Part shown: positions 12,056-18,189 of the stretch, piece after piece
Layout of the letters: the number at the start of each line of letters is the position of its first letter
Position numbering within the stretch: the first letter of the stretch is position 1
Origin: a virus
DNA: 28,570 bases
Strand: one strand, 5' to 3'
Virus record (IMG/VR): IMGVR_UViG_3300034521_000115
Location: 1 to 28,570 of that record
Notes under the pieces: generated by a model
The model's input: only the letters and a program-made list of their open reading frames with translations
Database searches by the model: none
What the model was told of the DNA's origin: nothing
Program-made: the position numbers and the translations under genes

Positions 12056-12124
12056 TGAGCCTTTGAGGAGTCAGTTAGTGCGGGCGAGCCTCGACGGGCT
12101 GATCTCCTATGCGGCAAAGGTTCA
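12056..12124 (+). ncRNA. Structured leader or small RNA upstream of rha
   Basis: TGAGCCTTTG (12056-12065) pairs with CAAAGGTTCA (12115-12124), ten pairs with one G-T; nested directly inside is AGGAG (12066-12070) with CTCCT (12104-12108), and inside that either TCAG/CTGA or AGCC/GGCT. The element ends 21 bases before the rha start. It could control rha translation or be a separate RNA in the manner of the IsrK and C4 antirepressor-control RNAs of other prophages; those names are analogy only. Confidence 0.5.
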
Positions 12125-12145
12125 TCTCAAAGTAAGGTATACGCT

Positions 12146-12700
12146 ATGAACTACCCAACAGTTGTTAACGGCATCGATTTCCGAGACCTGATTTTTGTAG
12201 CAAACAACGATCCGGTTACCGATTCGTTTATGGTGGCGAAAGCATTCGGTAAGCTGTCGAAAAACGTAGTCCGCGATATTGAACGGACCATAGACGCTTG
12301 CCCACCAGAGTTTGATACAAAGCTCAACTTTGAGCTTTGCTATAGAAACAATGAGTTACAGAATGGAAAACCGCAGAAATTCTACCGACTCCGCAAGGAT
12401 GGATTGATGCTTCTTGTCATGTCTTACACCAAGAAAGAAGCCATGCGGATCAAAATTGCTTACATCAATGCTTTCAATTGGATGTACGCGATGCTTCAAG
12501 TTGGCTGGCGTCAGTTTGAAGAAGAACGAAATGCAGTAATGCTGGAGTTCATGAAGGAGAAGGATGTGGCCAGTATGTCAGGCCGTCTTCTGAATCGTTG
12601 GGGTAGGGTGAAGAAGCCCGTCCTACTTGCGAAGATTGAGAGACTCGAAAAGCAAGGACAGATCCCACTTCCCGGATTAACCAAAGCACTCACCGAATAA
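12146..12700 (+). CDS. rha: Rha-family phage regulatory protein
   Basis: A 184-residue protein of the Rha type: DLIFVANNDPVTDSFMVAKA, FGKLSKNVVRDIERTI and FYRLRKDGLMLLVMSYTKKE are the conserved blocks of the N-terminal domain (about residues 10-105), which is known to disturb phage growth in hosts lacking IHF. The C-terminal helical part (about 125-184) is variable. Its usual neighbours are lysis or late genes, as here. GTAAGG at 12132-12137 is the ribosome binding site, eight bases before ATG 12146, and the structured element at 12056-12124 lies just upstream. Confidence 0.85.
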   Translation: MNYPTVVNGIDFRDLIFVANNDPVTDSFMVAKAFGKLSKNVVRDIERTIDACPPEFDTKLNFELCYRNNELQNGKPQKFYRLRKDGLMLLVMSYTKKEAMRIKIAYINAFNWMYAMLQVGWRQFEEERNAVMLEFMKEKDVASMSGRLLNRWGRVKKPVLLAKIERLEKQGQIPLPGLTKALTE

Positions 12701-12769
12701 AGGTTTCCATGAGCAGCCTTTTTTGTACCCATTACAAAGCTCATCTGCGGGTGGGCTTGATAATGGGTA

Positions 12770-12797
12770 TTGAATGTAAAAATACGTCAGACATAAT
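12770..12797 (+). promoter_or_regulatory. Sigma-70 promoter of the acidic protein gene
   Basis: TTGAAT (12770-12775), 16-bp spacer, CATAAT (12792-12797; five of six). A CGTCAG/CTGACG inverted repeat (12785-12790, 12813-12818) spans the -10 and start region and may be an operator or a leader hairpin. Confidence 0.5.
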
Positions 12798-12829
12798 GAT
12801 ACATCCTTATTGCTGACGGAAAATTGTAA

Positions 12830-13081
12830 ATGTCTGATAACTTTGATTTCGATGATGAACGTAAACAGCTTGAGCACTTGAGTGATGAAGAGTTGGAGCA
12901 GGTAGCTAGGGATTACGATCTTCTTCCTGAAGGGGTATCTCTTGAAGATAAGTCTGTAGGATTTGTTGATGGCCTTATAGGTGAGATTATAGAGGCTAAG
13001 GCTTACCATGATTCACAAGATGCAGAATGGAACGAACAACAAGATATCATGGAAGAGCAAAGGCGTGATGCAGACTACTGA
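12830..13081 (+). CDS. Small acidic protein, unknown function
   Basis: An 83-residue, strongly acidic protein (many Asp and Glu, for example DDERKQLEHLSDEELEQVAR) with no cysteine-rich or membrane segment, probably helical. I do not recognise it. It has its own promoter upstream and terminator downstream (13100-13122), the layout of an independent moron expressed in the lysogen. Acidic small proteins are often nucleic-acid mimics or inhibitors of host enzymes; that is only a possibility here. Confidence 0.65.
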   Translation: MSDNFDFDDERKQLEHLSDEELEQVARDYDLLPEGVSLEDKSVGFVDGLIGEIIEAKAYHDSQDAEWNEQQDIMEEQRRDADY

Positions 13082-13099
13082 TTACGCATAATGTTAAAC

Positions 13100-13122
13100 A
13101 AGGTCGCCAATGCGGCCTTTTC
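13100..13122 (+). terminator. Intrinsic terminator
   Basis: AAGGTCGC (13100-13107), loop CAAT, GCGGCCTT (13112-13119; one T-G pair), short T tail. Confidence 0.75.
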
Positions 13123-13191
13123 GACCGCCGTGAACCATCCGGTTATTGCGCGGCATGATGTGTTGCAACTTGACGACTAGCGGCATTACAG

Positions 13192-13222
13192 CAGGCATTC
13201 ACTGAGTGTCTGAGATAATGCT
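13192..13222 (+). repeat. 31-bp direct repeat, copy A
   Basis: 28 of 31 bases match copy B at 14779-14809. The core CAGGCATTCACTGAGTG is part of an imperfect palindrome. It lies 57 bases before the start of the glycine-rich membrane protein gene. Confidence 0.8.
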
Positions 13223-13278
13223 GTGATATCCTCAAACATGACGTTTCTTACTTAAAAACATAAAGTTGAGGTTTTTAA

Positions 13279-13665
13279 ATGGATTTAGTAACAGTTACTA
13301 CAAAAGAGCAACTAAAGAAAGCGAAAGAAGATAAGGTAGATGTCATCGTTGTAGAAGGCGAGCTTGCTGAAAAGCTGAAGCGAAGTAAGAAAGTTGCTAT
13401 TGCAGCTGCAGGGGTTAGCGGTGTCGCTCTGACAGGTTTGATTGCTGCAATTGCTGCTGCACCTGCTACAGGTGGCACCTCATTTTTGCTCTATGCTGGT
13501 GCCGCAGGAACATCTGCTGCGACCTTTACTGGAATTGAAATTGCCTCAATAATCCTGGCAGGTTCAATTGGGATTACTCTTCTCGTGGGGATTTTTAAAG
13601 ATTATGAAGAAATTGAAGCGTCTACATCTGGTGGAATAAAATTAAAACGAAAACAAAAAGATTAG
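13279..13665 (+). CDS. Glycine/alanine-rich membrane protein, unknown function
   Basis: A 128-residue protein with a soluble, lysine-rich front (about 1-38, including VDVIVVEGELAEKLKRSKK), then three closely packed hydrophobic stretches rich in Gly and Ala (about 39-60, 64-80 and 86-106) and a basic tail ending KLKRKQKD. This is the look of a pore-forming or membrane-inserting small protein, but no family is recognised. TTGAGG at 13265-13270 is the ribosome binding site. Together with repeat A upstream and a terminator at 13700-13729 it forms a single-gene moron. Confidence 0.65.
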   Translation: MDLVTVTTKEQLKKAKEDKVDVIVVEGELAEKLKRSKKVAIAAAGVSGVALTGLIAAIAAAPATGGTSFLLYAGAAGTSAATFTGIEIASIILAGSIGITLLVGIFKDYEEIEASTSGGIKLKRKQKD

Positions 13666-13699
13666 AATGAAATAGGCGTTTGCCTGACACTTTATCCCT

Positions 13700-13729
13700 A
13701 AGCCACTGGCATCCGCTGGTGGCTTTTTT
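13700..13729 (+). terminator. Intrinsic terminator
   Basis: AAGCCAC (13700-13706) pairs with GTGGCTT (13719-13725), loop 12 with further possible pairs, then T run to 13729. Confidence 0.85.
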
Positions 13730-13741
13730 ATTGGAACATAT

Positions 13742-14092
13742 ATGCCGCCAAGAACACCAAAAGCCTGCCGTGTTCGCGGCTGCCGTTTTACCACAACAGA
13801 CCCATCTGGCTACTGTGAAAATCACAAAGGCGAGGGCTGGAAATCCTATAAACCGGGACAATCCAGACAGCAGCGCGGATATGGATCGAAGTGGGAAGTC
13901 ATACGAGCCCGCATACTGAAGCGAGACAAAGGGTTGTGTCAGAACCATCTTCGTCAGGGAGTCGTGAAGCAGGCGTCCTGCGTGGATCACATCAAAGCGA
14001 AGGCCCACGGCGGTACTGATGAAGACAGCAACCTTGAAAGCCTGTGCTGGTCGTGTCACGCCGCGAAGACTGCGCGTGAGCCGCTCAAGTGA
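13742..14092 (+). CDS. HNH endonuclease of the packaging region
   Basis: A 116-residue HNH nuclease. It opens with a zinc-ribbon-like CRVRGCRFTTTDPSGYCENH and carries the HNH core CVDHIKAKAHGGTDEDSNLE followed by SLCWSCHAAKT. Small HNH proteins next to the terminase genes are needed with terminase for cutting at cos in HK97-type phages. Here about 1.3 kb of accessory DNA separates it from the small terminase gene, which is unusual, because in relatives the two are usually adjacent. Confidence 0.88.
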   Translation: MPPRTPKACRVRGCRFTTTDPSGYCENHKGEGWKSYKPGQSRQQRGYGSKWEVIRARILKRDKGLCQNHLRQGVVKQASCVDHIKAKAHGGTDEDSNLESLCWSCHAAKTAREPLK

Positions 14093-14141
14093 GAATCGGT
14101 GTCATCATCATCCAGGGGAGGGGGAGGTCAAATCTCTGTGA

Positions 14142-14414
14142 CCGCGCGCCTTCCGGACTGCCCGCCTGGATGCCGCAAAGCACACCGCAGATCTTGCCGC
14201 TGCCGTCAGAAGCAAAACAGCCGGAGCCGACGCCGCAGCGCTCGCCGACATGCTCGGACGCCTTGCAGAAGAAGCTCGATACTATGCTGAACGATCTGAC
14301 GAAAGCTACCGGGCAGGAATAACATATGAGCGCGTTTACGACTCGGTAAAAGAATCAAACAACAGCAGGTTTGGTGATGGTTTAAGCGGGAAATCTAGCT
14401 TAAGCAGACAGTAA
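14142..14414 (+). pseudogene. Remnant of a DUF2514-type spanin gene (C-terminal part)
   Basis: A 90-codon open stretch without a usable start follows a TGA at 14139-14141. It reads LADMLGRLAEEARYYAERSD, then SYRAGITYERVYDSVK, which is the C-terminal signature of DUF2514 Rz-like spanins. The signal anchor and start are missing, so it is a scar of a second lysis gene joined to the 3' flank of the HNH gene. An ATG at 14250 could give 54 residues. The frame at 14089-14322 overlaps it in another frame and is rejected. Confidence 0.55.
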
Positions 14415-14424
14415 GGGAAGGTAA

Positions 14425-14468
14425 AATATAAAACCAGCAACATAAAGACATACTGACATGTTGGCTGG
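14425..14468 (-). terminator. Terminator of the minus-strand small gene
   Basis: On the minus strand CCAGCCAACAT (14468-14458) pairs with ATGTTGCTGG (14443-14434) with one bulged base, followed by a T-rich run (14433-14425). Confidence 0.65.
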
Positions 14469-14490
14469 GGTTAGGTGAAAGTTAATTTTT

Positions 14491-14604
14491 CTATTTTTTC
14501 CTTTCATATCTTTTGATTAGCTCAAGTTTTGCCCAATGCGCAAGTACGCCAAGGATTAGGTATGTACTGTAGAAAAGTATCTTAAAAACATATATTTCCA
14601 ACAT
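14491..14604 (-). CDS. Minus-strand single-helix membrane peptide (37 residues)
   Basis: ATG at 14604 has a consensus ribosome binding site (CAGGAG, 14616-14611) six bases upstream. The peptide is MLEIYVFKILFYSTYLILGV then LAHWAKLELIKRYERKK: one hydrophobic helix (about 4-24) and a basic C-terminal tail. It ends at TAG 14493-14491 and is followed by its own terminator. This size, topology and isolation are those of type I toxin peptides or other small stress-membrane proteins. The hairpin at 14630-14654 lies in its leader and, by its G-T pair, is better formed on the opposite strand. Confidence 0.6.
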   Translation of the reverse strand: MLEIYVFKILFYSTYLILGVLAHWAKLELIKRYERKK

Positions 14605-14629
14605 TTTTATCTCCTGTATGATCTGATGG

Positions 14630-14654
14630 AGATAGCCTCGAATTGAGGTTATCT
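14630..14654 (+). repeat. 10-bp hairpin in the leader of the minus-strand peptide
   Basis: AGATAGCCTC (14630-14639), loop GAATT, GAGGTTATCT (14645-14654). In plus-strand RNA the single non-Watson-Crick pair is G-U; in minus-strand RNA it would be an A-C mismatch. So a plus-strand RNA antisense to the peptide's leader is possible. Confidence 0.5.
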
Positions 14655-14735
14655 ATTGTAGTGCCTAATAGGTCTTCCCATTAGTGAGTCGTAAAATGGC
14701 GACTCTTTAAAAGATTCATTACGGGAGATATAGAA

Positions 14736-14792
14736 ATGGTTTCACTTCGTTTGAACAAAGCTGTGTTAATCAGCCCCACAGGCATTCACTGA
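14736..14792 (+). CDS. Possible 18-residue leader peptide
   Basis: ATG 14736 follows a good ribosome binding site (GGGAGA at 14723-14728). The peptide is MVSLRLNKAVLISPTGIH and its stop codon lies inside repeat copy B. A GAGTCG/CGACTC hairpin with a short T run (14686-14708) lies just before it. It could be a leader peptide controlling the membrane protein gene at 14867. The equivalent frame before repeat copy A also ends in GIH-stop but lacks a convincing ribosome binding site. Confidence 0.4.
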   Translation: MVSLRLNKAVLISPTGIH

Positions 14793-14809
14793 GTGCCTGC
14801 GATCATGCT
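14779..14809 (+). repeat. 31-bp direct repeat, copy B
   Basis: 28 of 31 bases match copy A at 13192-13222. Here the core is a cleaner palindrome (CAGGCA at 14779-14784 with TGCCTG at 14794-14799). It precedes the membrane protein gene at 14867 by 57 bases, the same distance as copy A from its gene. Confidence 0.8.
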
Positions 14810-14866
14810 TTACTAAATAATTCATGGGGTTATCATGGTAGCTCTTTGATAAAAGGAGTTTTGGTA

Positions 14867-15070
14867 ATGAAATTTCTCTGGGTTGTATGCATTATTTGCG
14901 GAGTTATTGGGTTTGTGCAGGGAATTATCGGGGTGTTCGGTGCTGTTAGTGCGCCTCAGCAGGCTGCTGGTGCAGCAATGGGCGTTGCGTGGGCGGTAAT
15001 TCCATATTGCATCTGTCGTGCTATCCAGCAGATGAGACCACAAGAAGTGGTAATCAAAAAAGACGAATGA
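14867..15070 (+). CDS. Small membrane protein, unknown function
   Basis: From ATG 14867 (AAAAGGAG at 14851-14858) the product is 67 residues: MKFLWVVCIICGVIGFVQGI, IGVFGAVSAPQQAAG, a second hydrophobic stretch AAMGVAWAVIPYCICRAI, and a charged tail ending VVIKKDE. Two transmembrane helices are likely. The in-frame TTG at 14846 is rejected in favour of this start. A strong terminator follows at 15092. I do not recognise a family; it looks like an independently expressed moron. Confidence 0.7.
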   Translation: MKFLWVVCIICGVIGFVQGIIGVFGAVSAPQQAAGAAMGVAWAVIPYCICRAIQQMRPQEVVIKKDE

Positions 15071-15091
15071 TACTCAGCTATCACATCGAAT

Positions 15092-15116
15092 AAGCCTCGC
15101 AAAAGCGGGGCTTTTT
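15092..15116 (+). terminator. Intrinsic terminator before the cos region
   Basis: AAGCCTCGC (15092-15100), loop AAAA, GCGGGGCTT (15105-15113; one T-G pair), T run to 15116. Confidence 0.85.
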
Positions 15117-15169
15117 AATGCCCGCCACCCATCATTGCAAGTGATAATCATTATTATTAAATGGGTCCT

Positions 15170-15330
15170 CCTGGCGGGGGGCCTGCCACGGGGCGGGAGC
15201 GGCGCGGAAAAAGGCTAGTTTTTGCATTTTTATCGGTCATCATCATCTTATCAATGCATTGAATTTAAATGGGTTTTATTTTTCCTATGTCGATTTTGCT
15301 TGTTTTTTATTCGACATATAGCGCGTTTTA
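15170..15330 (+). other. Candidate cos site with IHF box and R-like inverted repeat
   Basis: A very GC-rich block (15170-15210, including CTGGCGGGGGGCC and ACGGGGCGGGAGCGGCGCGG) is followed by AT-rich DNA, then the small terminase gene. This matches the cosN-then-cosB plan of lambda. TATCAATGCATTG (15249-15261) fits the IHF consensus WATCAANNNNTTR exactly. An 8-bp inverted repeat, TATGTCGA (15286-15293) with TCGACATA (15311-15318), could be terminase binding (R) sites. The exact nick positions cannot be read from sequence. Confidence 0.5.
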
Positions 15331-15386
15331 TAACCACATTTAAAAGTTGTTCGCAGGATGCATGTTTATAGCTTTCTGGAGGTCGA

Positions 15387-15878
15387 ATGGATCAGGAATT
15401 AAAAAACCTGACATTAAACATTAATCAGCTGGCATCGCTGACCGGTTTACATCGTCAGACCGTTGCGGCAAGACTGCAAAACATCCAACCTGCCGGAGGA
15501 CACGACAAGCTAAAACTCTATCGGGTGACTGATATTCTGACCGGATTTATGGAGTTGCCGCCGCCGGTTGCCGAAGGTGAAATGGATCCACATGAACGTA
15601 AGGCCTGGTATCAGTCTGAGCGTGAACGTCTTAAGTTCGAACAGGAGACGGCACAACTCATCCCTGCCGGCGATGTCCGGCGTGAATTTGCGGTCTGGGC
15701 AAAAGCGGTGGTGCAGGTGCTGGAGACATTACCTGATGTTCTGGAGCGTGACTGCGGTCTGCAGCCTGCCGCGGTGAGCCGTGTTCAGTCCATTATTGAT
15801 GACCTGCGCGATCAGATAGCTTTGCGAGTGACTGAAGCTGGTGCGGATGATGAGGAGGAATTACAGCAGGAGGAGTAA
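15387..15878 (+). CDS. Terminase small subunit (DUF1441/Nu1-like)
   Basis: A 163-residue protein with an N-terminal helix-turn-helix (about 8-55: LNINQLASLTGLHRQTVAAR), followed by an extended segment (RKAWYQSERERLKFEQE) and a helical C-terminal dimerisation or large-subunit contact region. It is the DUF1441 type of small terminase, functional counterpart of lambda Nu1, which recognises cosB and brings the large subunit. GGAGG at 15379-15383 gives the start. Its stop overlaps the large terminase start (TAATG). Confidence 0.88.
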   Translation: MDQELKNLTLNINQLASLTGLHRQTVAARLQNIQPAGGHDKLKLYRVTDILTGFMELPPPVAEGEMDPHERKAWYQSERERLKFEQETAQLIPAGDVRREFAVWAKAVVQVLETLPDVLERDCGLQPAAVSRVQSIIDDLRDQIALRVTEAGADDEEELQQEE

Positions 15879-17980
15879 TGCTGAATCAGGAAACCGCAAA
15901 GGCAGCACGAACCGATTCAGGTTATATCCTTCGCGCGCCGAGGCGAATGCGGGTTGCTGATGCCGTTGCTCAATATATGCGGGTACCTATGGGGGCGGGG
16001 AACTCAGTGCCCTGGGATCCGCTGGTGGCACCGTATGTCATCGAGCCGATGAACTGCCTGGCCTCGCGTGAATATGACGCAGTTATATTTGTTGGTCCGG
16101 CGCGAACCGGTAAGACCATCGGGCTTATTGACGGTTGGGTGGTTTACAACGTGATTTGTGATCCTGCGGATATGCTGATTATTCAGATGACGGAGGAAAA
16201 AGCCCGCGAACACTCCAAAAAACGACTCGCCAGGACGTTTCGTGTCAGCCCGGAAGTGGCCAGTCGCCTGAGTCCAAACAAAAATGATAACAACGTTTAT
16301 GACCGGACATTCCTTGCAGGTAACTACCTGAAAATCGGCTGGCCGTCAGTCAACATCATGTCCTCATCAGACTATAAATGCGTGGCGCTGACTGATTATG
16401 ACCGTTTCCCGGAAGATATCGATGGTGAGGGTGATGCTTTCTCTCTCGCCTCAAAGCGTACCACTACGTTTATGTCCAGCGGTATGACGCTGGTGGAAAG
16501 TTCCCCAGGCAGGGATGTGAAGGATGTGAAATGGCGGCGTACCTCGCCACATGAAGCACCGCCAACCACAGGGATCCTATCGCTCTATAACCGTGGAGAT
16601 CGTCGTCGCTGGTACTGGCCCTGCCCACATTGCGGTGAGTATTTTCAGCCCTGCGGGGATGTGGTCGCTGGTTTCCGTGATATTGCCGATCCTGTACTGG
16701 CAAGTGAGGCGGCTTATATTCAGTGTCCTCTTTGTTCAGGCAGGATAACTCCGGAACAAAAACGTGAGCTGAACGGGCGTGGTGTCTGGCTGCGGGATGG
16801 TGAATCCATCAACGCGGATGGGGTTCGTTATGGCGAACCACGACGTTCACGTATTGCGTCATTCTGGATGGAAGGACCTGCTGCGGCATACCAGACTCTT
16901 TCCCAGCTGGTCTATAAGTTGCTGACTGCCGAGCAGGATTACGAGACAACCGGGAGCGAAGAAACCCTCAAGACGGTTATCAATACCGACTGGGGGTTGC
17001 CTTATCTTCCCCGCGCCAGCCTGGAACAACGAAAAAGTGAATTGCTTGAGCAGCGGGCAGAGCCTGTTCCCTGTCGCAGTGTGCCGGATGGCGTTCATTT
17101 TCTGGTGGCGACGGTGGATGTGCAGGCGGGACGTCATCGCCGTTTTGTTGTTCAGGTCACTGGTTATGGCAGCCGTGGCGAGCGCTGGATTGTTGACCGT
17201 TACAACATCACGCAGTCATTGCGCGGTGACAGCAACGGGGAGAGTCATCGTATTGATCCTGCCAGCTATCCGGAAGACTGGGACATCCTGTTGACTGATG
17301 TTTTTCACAAAAGCTGGCCGCTGGCCTCCGATCCTTCTCAACAAATGCGGCTGATGGCAATGGCGGTGGACTCCGGTGGTGAAGACGGGGTCACAGATAA
17401 TGCCTACAAATTCTGGCGTCGTTGTCGTCGTGATGGTCTTGGCAAGCGTATTTACCTGTTTAAGGGAGACAGCATCCGGCGTGCAAAACTGATCACCCGC
17501 ACATTCCCGGATAACACCGGACGAACGGGGCGACGGGCGCAGGCTGCCGGTGATGTGCCGCTCTGGCTTCTCCAGACTGATGCCCTGAAAGACCGGGTTA
17601 ATAACACTTTATGGCGTGATTCTCCAGGGCCTGGCTATGTGCATTTCCCGGACTGGCTGGGGAGTTGGTTTTACGACGAACTGACGTATGAAGAGCGGGG
17701 CAGTGACGGGAAGTGGAGTAAACCGGGACGCGGTGCCAACGAAGCCTTTGACTTGATGGTGTATGCCGAGGCGCTGGCCATTCTGCAGGGATACGAAAAA
17801 GTCCGCTGGCCGGACGCACCGGAATGGGCGTGTCGGGAAACCTGGCTGGAGTGTGTCCGCGACAGTGCTGAACAGTCAGCCTCCCCAGAGCCGGTATCAA
17901 TCCCTGTTAAACAACAAAAGCGGAAGAAAACGGTAACTGACGATGTTAACCCCTGGCTGATTTCCGGAGGATGGCTATGA
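15878..17980 (+). CDS. Terminase large subunit, GpA family
   Basis: A 700-residue packaging motor and cos endonuclease of the lambda gpA family. The ATPase domain shows a Walker A-type loop FVGPARTGKT (residues 71-80) and a DYDRFPEDIDGEGDAF Walker B/coupling region (about 172-187). A zinc-ribbon pair, CPHCG and CPLCSG, lies at about 248-290, and the nuclease half follows (ATVDVQAGRHRRFVVQV, about 410 on). Length is near the 640 residues of lambda gpA. It overlaps the small terminase and the W-like gene. Confidence 0.95.
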   Translation: MLNQETAKAARTDSGYILRAPRRMRVADAVAQYMRVPMGAGNSVPWDPLVAPYVIEPMNCLASREYDAVIFVGPARTGKTIGLIDGWVVYNVICDPADMLIIQMTEEKAREHSKKRLARTFRVSPEVASRLSPNKNDNNVYDRTFLAGNYLKIGWPSVNIMSSSDYKCVALTDYDRFPEDIDGEGDAFSLASKRTTTFMSSGMTLVESSPGRDVKDVKWRRTSPHEAPPTTGILSLYNRGDRRRWYWPCPHCGEYFQPCGDVVAGFRDIADPVLASEAAYIQCPLCSGRITPEQKRELNGRGVWLRDGESINADGVRYGEPRRSRIASFWMEGPAAAYQTLSQLVYKLLTAEQDYETTGSEETLKTVINTDWGLPYLPRASLEQRKSELLEQRAEPVPCRSVPDGVHFLVATVDVQAGRHRRFVVQVTGYGSRGERWIVDRYNITQSLRGDSNGESHRIDPASYPEDWDILLTDVFHKSWPLASDPSQQMRLMAMAVDSGGEDGVTDNAYKFWRRCRRDGLGKRIYLFKGDSIRRAKLITRTFPDNTGRTGRRAQAAGDVPLWLLQTDALKDRVNNTLWRDSPGPGYVHFPDWLGSWFYDELTYEERGSDGKWSKPGRGANEAFDLMVYAEALAILQGYEKVRWPDAPEWACRETWLECVRDSAEQSASPEPVSIPVKQQKRKKTVTDDVNPWLISGGWL

Positions 17981-18189
17981 ATCAGAGTGATATTGAAGCA
18001 ATGATTCAGCGTTATACCGACGCTGAAATGGCAGTTCTGGACGGAAAATCCGTCACCTTTAATGGTCAGCAGATGACCATGGAAAACTTATCCGAGATCC
18101 GACAGGGGCGGCAGGAGTGGGAGCGCCGTCTTGCAGCCCTGATTACACGGCGACGGGGCAATCCGGGATACCGGTTGGCGAGGTTCTGA
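17977..18189 (+). CDS. Head-tail joining protein, gpW-like
   Basis: I place the start at ATG 17977, in an ATGA overlap with the terminase stop; the ATG at 17971 is too close to the GGAGG at 17965-17969. The product is 70 residues: a helical front (SDIEAMIQRYTDAEMAVLDG), a short beta hairpin (KSVTFNGQQMTMENLSEI) and a basic tail (RRRGNPGYRLARF), the plan of lambda gpW (68 residues). gpW seals the portal before the tail joins. It overlaps the portal gene (TGATG). Confidence 0.85.
   Translation: MNQSDIEAMIQRYTDAEMAVLDGKSVTFNGQQMTMENLSEIRQGRQEWERRLAALITRRRGNPGYRLARF

Noticed and set aside
14089-14322. 77-residue frame downstream of the HNH gene
   Set aside because: Proline-rich shadow; the DUF2514-like signal is in another frame of the same DNA.
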